Under the pieces are notes generated by a model. That model was not told the origin of the DNA, did not search any database, and saw only the letters and a program-made list of their open reading frames with translations. Positions 36,393 to 44,269 of a stretch of DNA of 64,000 bases are shown in pieces. The stretch is from Komarekiella delphini-convector SJRDD-AB1. GTDB lineage: Bacteria > Cyanobacteriota > Cyanobacteriia > Cyanobacteriales > Nostocaceae. How positions within the stretch are numbered: position 1 is the stretch's first letter; each line of letters begins with the position of its first letter. The stretch is taken from the NCBI RefSeq assembly GCF_014831675.1, contig NZ_VJXY01000025.1, positions 53,647 to 117,646 of the forward strand, read 5' to 3'. Made by a program: the position numbers and the translations under genes.

Positions 36393-36455
36393 GGGGACTG
36401 GGGACTGGGGACTGGGGACTGGGGACTGGGGACTGGGGACTGGGGACTGGGGACT
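36393..36455. repeat. Tandem heptamer repeat, nine perfect copies
   Basis: GGGGACT is repeated exactly nine times with no interruption. It lies in the divergent spacer between hfq and dapF, 34 bases upstream of the hfq start codon. Such perfect arrays are prone to slip-strand length change. Confidence 0.95.
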
Positions 36456-36542
36456 GAATTCTTCTCAATAACCAATCTTTAATACCCGATACCTAATACC
36501 CGATTAACAGTAACTAATCCTTGATAATTCATCCTTCGAGAA

Positions 36543-37382
36543 ATGGCAATCGAATTTACTAAGTATCACGGTCTAGGTAACGACTTTATTCTGATTGATA
36601 ATCGCTCGTCATCTGTGCCTACACTGACACCAGAGCAAGCTATCAAGTTGTGCGATCGCCACTTTGGCATTGGTGCTGATGGTGTAATTTTTGCCTTACC
36701 TGGAGAAAACGGTGCTGACTACACCATGCGGATTTTCAATTCTGATGGTTCAGAGCCGGAAATGTGCGGTAATGGTATTCGCTGCTTAGCTGGGTTTTTG
36801 GCAGATTTAGAGGGCGAATCCCGAAATCAAGACCGATATCGCGTTCATACATTGGCTGGTGTGATGACACCCCAACTAATGCCAGATGGTCAAGTAAAGG
36901 TGGATATGGGTTTACCTCGTTTACTCGCTCTGGAAATTCCTACCACTCTTACACCTGCTGAAGAAAAAGTTATTAATCAGCCACTAGAAGTGGCAGAGCA
37001 AATTTGGAATGTCACTTGTGTGAGTATGGGAAATCCCCACTGCATTACTTTTGTAAAAGATGTAGCAGCGATACCCTTAGAAATCATCGGCCCTCTGTTT
37101 GAGCATCATCCAGTTTTTCCTCAACGAACAAACACGGAATTTATTCAAGTAGTGAGCCGTGACTACCTAAAAATGCGAGTGTGGGAACGAGGTGCTGGGA
37201 TCACGCTGGCTTGTGGTACTGGTGCTTGTGCTGCCTTGGTAGCTGGTGTATTGACAAACAAATGCGATCGCACCGCTACCGTAGAATTACCTGGTGGAGC
37301 TTTACAAATCGAATGGTCAGAAATAGATCAGCGTATTTATATGACTGGATCTGCTGAGCGAGTGTTCACAGGTAATATATAA
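36543..37382 (+). CDS. dapF: Diaminopimelate epimerase
   Basis: This 279-residue enzyme converts LL- to meso-diaminopimelate for lysine and peptidoglycan. Both catalytic Cys motifs are present: [20 protein letters not shown] and [32 protein letters not shown] and [13 protein letters not shown] are also standard. It is divergent from hfq, a known neighbourhood in cyanobacteria. Confidence 0.95.
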   Translation: MAIEFTKYHGLGNDFILIDNRSSSVPTLTPEQAIKLCDRHFGIGADGVIFALPGENGADYTMRIFNSDGSEPEMCGNGIRCLAGFLADLEGESRNQDRYRVHTLAGVMTPQLMPDGQVKVDMGLPRLLALEIPTTLTPAEEKVINQPLEVAEQIWNVTCVSMGNPHCITFVKDVAAIPLEIIGPLFEHHPVFPQRTNTEFIQVVSRDYLKMRVWERGAGITLACGTGACAALVAGVLTNKCDRTATVELPGGALQIEWSEIDQRIYMTGSAERVFTGNI

Positions 37383-37412
37383 ATCACAAAGGTAAGTAAA
37401 AGTTCATAGTAG

Positions 37413-37434
37413 GGTGGGCATTATAATGCCCACC
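37413..37434. terminator. Perfect 22-bp palindrome after dapF
   Basis: GGTGGGCATTATAATGCCCACC is a perfect palindrome about 30 bases past the dapF stop. It could form a long hairpin terminator, although no T-run follows; the same motif is also a common cyanobacterial small repeat. Confidence 0.6.
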
Positions 37435-37620
37435 TTACAGACTGGTTATTTTTGCATAATTCCTATAGACAGTGAGATTGTTTGTAGTGTTCAGCAAAAT
37501 TTTTATTGAAACTAGAACTAGATTTGTCATGAGCCAAAAGTAATAATCTTAGCCTACTTATTTCTAACTTTAGGGGAATTTAATATATAGAAAATGTATT
37601 TAGAAATAATAAAAGAGGTG

Positions 37621-37645
37621 TTACACACTTTACTCATTTGTGTAA
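37621..37645. other. Inverted repeat upstream of the His-rich peptide
   Basis: TTACACA and TGTGTAA pair across 11 bases, about 30 bases before the start codon at 37675. It may be an operator or a leader hairpin. It does not match a Zur or Fur consensus that I know. Confidence 0.4.
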
Positions 37646-37674
37646 AACCTCTGTAAGTAAGTGAGGCAAAAATT

Positions 37675-37869
37675 ATGTCATATCAAGTTATGGAATCTAA
37701 TTCATTTGTGGAGTTATCCACAGAAGAACAGCAGTCTCTATCTGGAGGATGCAAACATTGTGGAGTAAAGAAACATTACCACCACCACCACCATCACCAC
37801 CACCATGTTCACGAGTTTAGATACCCTAAGAAAGCCACGAAAGACTGTTGTGATAACGACAGCGACTAA
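37675..37869 (+). CDS. Double-glycine leader, histidine-rich small peptide
   Basis: This 64-residue peptide splits into a leader (1-25, ending ELSTEEQQSLSGG) typical of double-glycine bacteriocin/RiPP precursors, and a 39-residue core. The core begins CKHCGVKK, then a run of nine His after Tyr, then HEFRYPKKATKDCCDNDSD. Cleavage after GG would free a peptide with four Cys and a His tract that looks metal-binding. There is a weak GAGG about nine bases before ATG. No maturase or peptidase-containing ABC transporter lies next to it. I do not recognise the family. A stem-loop precedes it (37621-37645). Confidence 0.65.
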   Translation: MSYQVMESNSFVELSTEEQQSLSGGCKHCGVKKHYHHHHHHHHHVHEFRYPKKATKDCCDNDSD

Positions 37870-38444
37870 TGATTTCATACATAGATAGGTAACGCTTTTG
37901 TCACAAACAGGTAGGATTCCCTTGAAGATTCAGTTTTTTTAAACGAAGTTCTAGAATAGGGAATACCTACCGAATAAACAATATTTTCTAAAAAGGCATC
38001 GGGAAAACCCATTCCTTCTCGGTAGGTGATGAAAGATGCCCCAACGCAGTCAACAGTCAACAGTCAACAGTCAACAGTCAACAGTTAACGTGAAATCCTA
38101 TCCCCTTTTATGTGTGGGATGAGCTTAAAACTCTTAATTAACTAAATTAATACATAATTAAAATATTGATCTAAGTTTGACAATTTTAAAAAATTATAAA
38201 AAAGAATAAGACTGGAATTAGAGTAAGAATCAAAAGGTATCTCCGCGATAGAATATATTTTTCATCCAAGGTTTTACCAATATATTTCTATAACTTTACT
38301 ATCGCTTCCCTAAAGGATTTGAAAAATCGAAACTGCTAAACGTTAATGGCTTGTATTGCCCAAGGTTCAATTTCTGTCATAAGATTAACGTGTATACACT
38401 TAATAGTTCCAGCAGGATCGTGTTATTCAAATCTAAGTTTCATT
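37870..38444. other. Spacer with composite repeat copy 5
   Basis: The composite element occupies 37989-38128. The rest is AT-rich and probably carries the promoter of the thioesterase gene. A frame upstream of ATG 38445 stays open to 38346, but I do not support it as coding. Confidence 0.5.
37989..38128 (+). repeat. Composite repeat, copy 5 (complete, forward)
   Basis: Hairpin A (AAAAAGGCATCGGG ... GATGCC), then about five CAGTCAA heptamers, GTTAACGTGAAATCC, and hairpin B with a CTTTTATGT loop, ending AGCTTAA. The order and orientation match copy 3. Confidence 0.85.
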
Positions 38445-39209
38445 ATGACAACTAGACCACTCTTCAATTGGCTTACTTGTCCCCGGCCTAATCCTCAAGC
38501 AAATTTGCGTTTATTCTGCTTTCCTTATGCTGGTGGTGGGGCTTCAACTTTTCGTACCTGGTCTAAAAGTCTACCTGGAACTGTCGAAGTCTGTCCTGTG
38601 GAACTTCCGGGACGGGGATCTCTAATGAGGTTGCTTCCCTTGACGCGGTTAGAACCGCTTGTAAAGGCGATCGCATCAGAGCTTATACCATACTTAGATA
38701 AACCATTTGCCTTTTTCGGTCATAGTATGGGTGGACTAATTAGCTTCGAGTTAACCCGTTTACTGCGCTCTCAGTATAATCTAAATCCATTTCACCTCTT
38801 TATATCTGCTCGCCTTGCTCCGCAAATCCCGTTAACAAAACCACCTCTGCACACATTACCAGAGCCGGAGTTGTTAGAAGAACTTCGCAATTTCAACGGT
38901 ACACCCGAAGCAGTGTTAGAAAATCAGGCATTGATGGAACTGTTCTTGCCAATTCTGCGGGCAGATTTTGCAGTTGTGGAAACTTATGTTTATACTCAGG
39001 AGCCACCCCTGGAATGTCCGATTACTGTTTTTGGTGGTTTACAAGACCAAGAAGTCAGTTATGAAGCTTTGCAAGCATGGCGACAACAAACGATCGCGGC
39101 TTTTTCATTACAGATGTTCGACGGCGCACACTTTTTTATACACTCAGAGCAGGCGGCATTATTGAAAAGCATAGCTAAAGAATTACAGATGCGAGCGCCA
39201 GCAGCATAA
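38445..39209 (+). CDS. Type II thioesterase (alpha/beta hydrolase)
   Basis: This 254-residue protein is a GrsT/TesA-type thioesterase that removes stalled acyl groups from NRPS/PKS carrier proteins. It has the LFCFPYAGGGASTFRTW oxyanion motif, the GHSMGGLISFEL nucleophile elbow (Ser), and the C-terminal FDGAHFFIHSEQ His; the Asp is probably in FGGLQDQEVS. ATG 38445 (MTTRPLFNWLTCP) is the natural start. No NRPS or PKS gene is in the window. A link to the His-rich peptide upstream is only positional. Confidence 0.85.
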   Translation: MTTRPLFNWLTCPRPNPQANLRLFCFPYAGGGASTFRTWSKSLPGTVEVCPVELPGRGSLMRLLPLTRLEPLVKAIASELIPYLDKPFAFFGHSMGGLISFELTRLLRSQYNLNPFHLFISARLAPQIPLTKPPLHTLPEPELLEELRNFNGTPEAVLENQALMELFLPILRADFAVVETYVYTQEPPLECPITVFGGLQDQEVSYEALQAWRQQTIAAFSLQMFDGAHFFIHSEQAALLKSIAKELQMRAPAA

Positions 39210-39272
39210 ACAAACGTGGGCGATCGCTAACACAATCGCCCGACAATTATTTGTTATGAGCTAATATCTACA

Positions 39273-39677
39273 TTATGGTTTTTGTGTGGCGATCGCTAAC
39301 TTTGCTCCTTCAACTTGACGTACCCGATCCATTACTGTCACCACATTGCCATAACCGACTTTTTCATCAGCATTAATAATCACCAAAACTTCTGAGTTAG
39401 AACCAACTAAAGCTTTTACTTGCTGTGTCAAATTATCAATTGCAACTGGTTTACGATTAAGGCTGATCTGTCCTTTGTCATCAACCGTAACGGTAATTTT
39501 AGTAGGAACTTGCTGTTGTTTTGCCGTGGCTGCTTTCGGTAAATTTACGGGTAATCCTTCTGATCGCGTTAAAAATAGAGTTGACATGATGAAAAATGTC
39601 AAAATCGCAAATATCACGTCAATCATCGGCACAATATTAATCTGTGCTGGCAAATCCGGTTCATCTTGTAGGCGCAT
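39273..39677 (-). CDS. exbD: ExbD-family biopolymer transport protein
   Basis: This 134-residue protein has a short cytoplasmic N-terminus, one membrane helix with the proton-path Asp (INIVPMIDVIFAILTFFI) and a periplasmic domain (KITVTVDDKGQISLNRKPV, VLVIINADEKVGYGNVVTVM). With ExbB it uses the proton gradient to energise TonB. I start at ATG 39677 (MRLQDEPD). It overlaps the 3' end of exbB by 17 bases, so the two are coupled. Confidence 0.88.
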   Translation of the reverse strand: MRLQDEPDLPAQINIVPMIDVIFAILTFFIMSTLFLTRSEGLPVNLPKAATAKQQQVPTKITVTVDDKGQISLNRKPVAIDNLTQQVKALVGSNSEVLVIINADEKVGYGNVVTVMDRVRQVEGAKLAIATQKP

Positions 39678-40314
39678 AAGTTTTTTCTCCTCGTTCATAA
39701 CGACGACGGTAGAGCAATTCTAGTTGTCCTCCATACTCCTGAATCAATGCGATTTGGCGCTGATACAGTCCCCGGAAAGTATTAGCAAATAAGAGTGTAA
39801 ATATTGCAACGATCAATCCTGATGCTGTTGATACCAAAGCTTCACTAATCCCGGCTGTGACACCAACTGTTTTAGTACCTCCTACATCACCCAGGTTTAA
39901 AGAAGCAAAAGAGGCGATCAATCCTAATACAGTCCCAAGAAGACCCAACAGTGGCGCTAGACCAATGATTGTCTCTAGAAGATTTTGGAAGCGTTTGAGT
40001 ACAGGTATTTCAGCCTGCGCTTCACTTTCTAATGCTAAACGAAATTCTTCTGGATTTGGCCCTTCCAATTCTAAAGCCGCAAGAAAAATACGGGCAAGTG
40101 GTAAATCTGCATTTTTTTGAAGTTTATCCATTGCACCGACAACGTTATCGAGTCGATAGAGATTCAAAACATCTCGCACTACGCGGCTTTGACGTTTATT
40201 AATCCGTACCCAAAAAACTACACGCTCAATTATCAGCCCCACTGCCAACACTGAAAAACCCAGCAGGGGCCACATGACCACACCACCGGCTGTAAAAAGA
40301 TTTTGAATTCCCAT
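39661..40314 (-). CDS. exbB: ExbB/TolQ-family proton channel protein
   Basis: This 217-residue protein has three membrane segments (MWPLLGFSVLAVGLIIERVV; LETIIGLAPLLGLLGTVLGL; ALVSTASGLIVAIFTLLFAN), the MotA/TolQ/ExbB pattern with its conserved GLAPLLGLLGTVLGLI. It pairs with ExbD downstream to form the motor for TonB-dependent outer-membrane uptake. The divergent tonB gene begins 320 bases away. Confidence 0.9.
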   Translation of the reverse strand: MGIQNLFTAGGVVMWPLLGFSVLAVGLIIERVVFWVRINKRQSRVVRDVLNLYRLDNVVGAMDKLQKNADLPLARIFLAALELEGPNPEEFRLALESEAQAEIPVLKRFQNLLETIIGLAPLLGLLGTVLGLIASFASLNLGDVGGTKTVGVTAGISEALVSTASGLIVAIFTLLFANTFRGLYQRQIALIQEYGGQLELLYRRRYERGEKTYAPTR

Positions 40315-40634
40315 GTAATGCCTCTAAATGCCAACAATAACACAGTCAGACTAGCAGAATCTTGAGAAAACCTGATAGTTTTTCTCAATTAAATTTAAAA
40401 TATAATGATAATTTTTTTAAATCAATCAGTCATGATTTTTATTTACCTATTTGTGAGTTTGATATAAAAAAAAATAATTTCATTAAATAAAAATTAATAT
40501 TATCCAAAAACCCTGATGTTAAAAGATGTTTTTGATAAATATGCAGTTCGCAAAAAAATTTAATTTTTTACTTGCGTATTTACACCAATACATCCTACTA
40601 TGACTAAATTAGTGAGAATGGGTAGCAATAGACT
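40315..40634. other. Divergent exbB/tonB promoter spacer
   Basis: This AT-rich spacer drives exbB leftward and tonB rightward. It holds a Fur-box-like sequence at 40401-40419. No other feature was seen. Confidence 0.5.
40401..40419. promoter_or_regulatory. Possible Fur box
   Basis: TATAATGATAAT, followed by T-rich DNA, resembles two of the three hexamers of a Fur site (GATAAT-GATAAT-n-ATTATC). The position between exbB and tonB, genes usually under Fur control, makes it plausible. The third hexamer is poor. Confidence 0.35.
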
Positions 40635-42020
40635 ATGAGCTTTTCTGGCATCACTGGTGAGCAACGTTCCAAAGAAGTTGAGGCTCTCAAGTCTTTTCTG
40701 ACTTACAGTTTGATTGGCTCGCTAGCGCTGCATATCGGCGCACTGTCATCAGGCATAGGTAATTTTTTGGCGCGAGTGCCTGAACTAGAAGAAGAACCAA
40801 TAGAGTTGGCGATCGTTGAACCGACTACAGAACCAGAAAAACCAGTCAAAGAAGTTCCAGAAGAAATAAAAAAACAGCCTACAGTAACTCAACCAGTACA
40901 AAAGGTTGTTGAAAGTCCAAAAACTCCACCAGTTCAACAGCAACCAGAAAAGATTACACCAGTACCACAAAAAGTACAGCCGATAAATACTCCGCAAAAG
41001 GAAGTTGTCACTAGGTCAGAAGCTCCTGTGACATCTGCACCTGTTACTCAACCTAACGATAATTTAAGACAACAGTTGAGCGGACTGAGAGATTCTAGAC
41101 CAACTCCAGGGGGTAGTGATAATCCAGTTCCAGCAAATACCCTTAGCAACTCTGGCTCTGGCGTTGCTTTAAATACAGGTACAGGTAGAGGTATAGGTAC
41201 TGGTACAGGTATAGGTAGAGGTATTGGTACGGGCAATCAATCAGGAAACCGTTCGCCAGTAGTAACAGCACCGACAGCGCCTACACCTCCAAAAATCAAC
41301 AATTCCGGTACTGGTAATGGTCGTGCAGCTTGCCGCGAATGCGCTGCTAAGTATCCAGAGGCAGCAAGACGACGGGGAATCGAAGGTAGAGTAGAGGTAG
41401 CTGTCGATACTGATGAAAAAGGTAATGTTACTAATGTGCGGGTTGCTAAATCTAGTGGAAACCGCGATTTAGATGAAGAAACCCTCAGACAAGCACGTAA
41501 CTGGAAATTAAAACCCGCATCTGGTGGTAGACAAGGAGTATCGATCGCAACTGAATACGCTATCCAAGGCTCACGGCGACACCGCCAAGCTCAAGAACAG
41601 AAAAAACGCAGAGAAGCGCAACAGAGAAACCAGCAAACAGCGACTTCAAACACCGATACAAACACAACTCGTAGACGCAGGCGATCGCTAACACCTACTA
41701 TTGTGGATGTTCCCCCCGAAAGACCAGTACAATCTAGAGTTACCCCTCAGATTCGCCGTCCCAGAGTAGAAAATAATGCCGCAGGTTCAACATCCGAACC
41801 TAGAACAACTCGCACTCAGGGAACTGCAAGAGAATCTTTACGCAGCATCCGGCGTGAGCGAGTGAGTAATCCATCACCAAAGCCACAAGCAACCCCAAAT
41901 CGCCGGCGACGCAGAGAAAACACCAATACTAGTCAAAGTCAAAACAAGTTACGGCAGTCTCTACGTCAGTTGCGCCAACAACCACAATCACAACCACCTG
42001 CTGGTACAAATCAGGAGTAG
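40635..42020 (+). CDS. TonB-family protein with a long C-terminal extension
   Basis: This 461-residue protein has an N-terminal membrane anchor (TYSLIGSLALHIGALSSGI, about 23-41), a Pro/Glu/Lys-rich linker (50-145), a Gly/Thr-rich spacer (175-210), and a TonB C-terminal domain at 231-312 (YPEAARRRGIEGRVEVAVD, RNWKLKPASGG). Unusually the protein continues for 149 basic Arg/Gln/Thr-rich residues after the TonB domain, ending in a short repeated motif (LRQSLRQLRQQ). TonB domains normally form the very C-terminus that touches outer-membrane receptors. It is divergent from exbB/exbD and presumably works with them. Confidence 0.8.
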   Translation: MSFSGITGEQRSKEVEALKSFLTYSLIGSLALHIGALSSGIGNFLARVPELEEEPIELAIVEPTTEPEKPVKEVPEEIKKQPTVTQPVQKVVESPKTPPVQQQPEKITPVPQKVQPINTPQKEVVTRSEAPVTSAPVTQPNDNLRQQLSGLRDSRPTPGGSDNPVPANTLSNSGSGVALNTGTGRGIGTGTGIGRGIGTGNQSGNRSPVVTAPTAPTPPKINNSGTGNGRAACRECAAKYPEAARRRGIEGRVEVAVDTDEKGNVTNVRVAKSSGNRDLDEETLRQARNWKLKPASGGRQGVSIATEYAIQGSRRHRQAQEQKKRREAQQRNQQTATSNTDTNTTRRRRRSLTPTIVDVPPERPVQSRVTPQIRRPRVENNAAGSTSEPRTTRTQGTARESLRSIRRERVSNPSPKPQATPNRRRRRENTNTSQSQNKLRQSLRQLRQQPQSQPPAGTNQE

Positions 42021-42090
42021 AGATATATAGCAGGGGGAGTGGGGGAAGTAACTGAACAATTACTCTTGTTCACCTATCTAATATCTTTCC

Positions 42091-42133
42091 AGTCCCCAAT
42101 CCCCAGTCCCTAATCCCCAATCCCCAGTCCCCT
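42091..42133. repeat. Heptamer tandem repeat at the kinase 3' end
   Basis: Degenerate CCCCAGT / CCCCAAT / CCCTAAT units span the end of the histidine kinase gene and the spacer to tonB. They encode the kinase's terminal GLGIGD and its stop codon (42110-42112). Confidence 0.75.
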
Positions 42134-43867
42134 TGACCAAGGAAGTTTGACTGTAAATCGGCTGCCTCTCCCCAATGCACTTTCGGCATGGACACTACCA
42201 CCATGCAACTGTACAATTCGTTGTACCATTGCTAATCCTAAACCTGTGCCTGCTTGACGACGGGTGTATGCATTATCAATATGCACAAAGGGTTGAAATA
42301 ATTTAGATAGGTCGTCTGAAGAAATACCAATACCCGTATCTACGACGCTGATAAAGATATATTCGTTTGTGGAATTTGGCTGAACTTCAATCCAGATTTC
42401 GCCATTGTCTAGAGTAAACTTGACAGCGTTGTTTAACAGGTTAACGAGCATTTGTCTGATGCGGTATTCATCGACTTGAATAGGTTCCAGTCCTTCAGGT
42501 ACTTGTGAACTCAGTCGGATATTTTTCTTGAATGCTTGCTGTTTCACAAAACTGAGGCTGGAGTCACATAATTCTTGGATAGAAGTAGGAGCAAGTTGCA
42601 ATTCTATCTTGCCGGATTCGATTTTGGCAAAGTCGAGGATGTTATTGATCAGTTGCAGTAGTTGCTTAGCGTTAAGTTCCAGAGTATTTAAGGACTGGTG
42701 CTGTTCTTCTTTTAGAGGGCCAGACACCTCATTTTGCAGTGCTGCGGCGATCGCTAAAATTGAGTTGAGGGGAGTCTGGAGTTCATGACTTATATTTGCG
42801 AGGAATGTATTTTTGGCACGATTTGCCACTTCAGCAACTTCTTTAGCCTCACGTAGAGCGGATTCGGCGCGGATGCGATCGCATATTTCTAAAGTTAGCA
42901 CCACAAAGTCAGCAATGGAACCTACAAAGTTTTGCTCAATCAGTTCCCACTGGCGGGGGGTTCCAACTTGTTCATGAAATACCATCCCCACCACTTCACC
43001 CCCAACCCAAATGGGGGTAGCAATTAAAGATACGATGTTTTGCGGTTCTAGCAGATTAGCGCGTAATTCCTTTACCCGTAGATCATTGCGCGTGTCAGTA
43101 ACGATGATCGTACAAGCAGTTGCCAGCGCTTTAAAGTAGATAGGATAGTCTACCCGCTTGAGTTCCATACCTGCGGTAAATCTCTGTTTGCTACGTTCGT
43201 AGAGATTTACACATTGTAGTTTGGTGCGATCGCCATTATAGACCCACACGCTAACTCGCTCTACTTCTAAAGCATTCGCTGCCGTCTCCGTAATCACTTT
43301 AAATGCTGTTTCCCAATTTCCATCTGAAACCGCTCTGTGATTTGCCAATTCTGCTAGTGCCCGACTATGCTGGCCTAGTCTGCGTTCATTCTGGATGCGC
43401 TGTTGAATTTCTTGCTGTAACTCTTGAGTTCGTAATTCTAAATCTTCCCTCGCAGTTGCCACTGTTGCAAAGGACTCGCGTAACTGCTGCACCATCTGGT
43501 TAAAAGATCCAGCCAACCCCTCCAGTTCATCGATGCCTTGTACTATCACTGAATCTTCTGCATTGATGAAATCGGCTGAAGTTGTGCCATTGGCTAAAGT
43601 TTTTGCTGCCGTATTTAAGCCGATAATTAGTTGAGCTATCCAACGAGCGGTAATAATCCCCAGCAACGCAGACAGTCCAAAGGCTGCCAAACAGAACCAA
43701 ATTATGGTTTGAGTATTGCGATCAATTTGCCCATTGTAGAGCGATAAATATATAGTCAATCCTACCGTTAGCGAGATTTGTAGCAAAAACGGCACGACGA
43801 GAACGCGACTTAACGGCACGCCTTTAACTAGTGAAGAAAGCCAACTTTGCCCAGGTTTTTGGATCAT
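42110..43867 (-). CDS. Sensor histidine kinase (HAMP-GAF-HisKA-HATPase)
   Basis: This 585-residue protein has two membrane segments (VLVVPFLLQISLTVGLTIYL; IIWFCLAAFGLSALLGII), a HAMP-like linker (about 75-125), a GAF domain (about 165-325), and a kinase core with FLANISHELQTPLNSI (H-box; Gln replaces the usual Arg of HELRTPL), MLVNLLNNAVKFT (N-box), VVDTGIGISS (G1) and AGTGLGLAM (G2). No receiver gene is adjacent. Its last few residues (GLGIGD) and stop are encoded by a CCCCAGT-type heptamer repeat. Confidence 0.88.
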   Translation of the reverse strand: MIQKPGQSWLSSLVKGVPLSRVLVVPFLLQISLTVGLTIYLSLYNGQIDRNTQTIIWFCLAAFGLSALLGIITARWIAQLIIGLNTAAKTLANGTTSADFINAEDSVIVQGIDELEGLAGSFNQMVQQLRESFATVATAREDLELRTQELQQEIQQRIQNERRLGQHSRALAELANHRAVSDGNWETAFKVITETAANALEVERVSVWVYNGDRTKLQCVNLYERSKQRFTAGMELKRVDYPIYFKALATACTIIVTDTRNDLRVKELRANLLEPQNIVSLIATPIWVGGEVVGMVFHEQVGTPRQWELIEQNFVGSIADFVVLTLEICDRIRAESALREAKEVAEVANRAKNTFLANISHELQTPLNSILAIAAALQNEVSGPLKEEQHQSLNTLELNAKQLLQLINNILDFAKIESGKIELQLAPTSIQELCDSSLSFVKQQAFKKNIRLSSQVPEGLEPIQVDEYRIRQMLVNLLNNAVKFTLDNGEIWIEVQPNSTNEYIFISVVDTGIGISSDDLSKLFQPFVHIDNAYTRRQAGTGLGLAMVQRIVQLHGGSVHAESALGRGSRFTVKLPWSRGLGIGD

Positions 43868-44269
43868 CTGCCTGCTTCACTCCCCTTTTTCAACCGCTCC
43901 CAATGCTTTTAATCTTGCTCGTTGATCTGACCTGATGCCATTTACACCTATGATATCTATCCTTTTGTAGCCTGATTGAGACTGTGAATTTGTGTCACGC
44001 AGAGGCGCAGAGGCACAGAGAAGAGGAGTTTGAGAAACTGAATTTCATACTTTTATTCTGCAACGCCTGCTGGTTAAGCCAAGTGCCAATATACCATTTC
44101 ATTAATACCTTTGTTGAATAGACCTGTCTTAAAAGTCTACTTTCTAGCCAAGTCTATTACGTTCATACCGCATTAAGTGCAAAAATCAAACATTCTAAAC
44201 TCTTACTCTCCGCGCCTCTGCGCCTCTGCGTGACACAAATTCATATTCTTAATCAGTAACGCCCGTAAT
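43868..44269. other. Spacer with an inverted-repeat element
   Basis: It contains a 257-bp stretch bounded by long inverted repeats (43986-44242). The kinase promoter lies at its left end. No gene is supported. Confidence 0.5.
43986..44242. repeat. 257-bp element with 35-bp inverted repeats
   Basis: GAATTTGTGTCACGCAGAGG at the left end is mirrored at the right end (CCTCTGCGTGACACAAATTC); the arms match over about 35 bases, with a few differences at their inner ends. The interior shows no reading frame. It looks like a MITE-like element. Confidence 0.75.

Noticed and set aside
38346-38444. 33-codon N-terminal extension of the thioesterase
   Set aside because: The family starts near MTTRPLFNWL at 38445; the extension has no features of the family.
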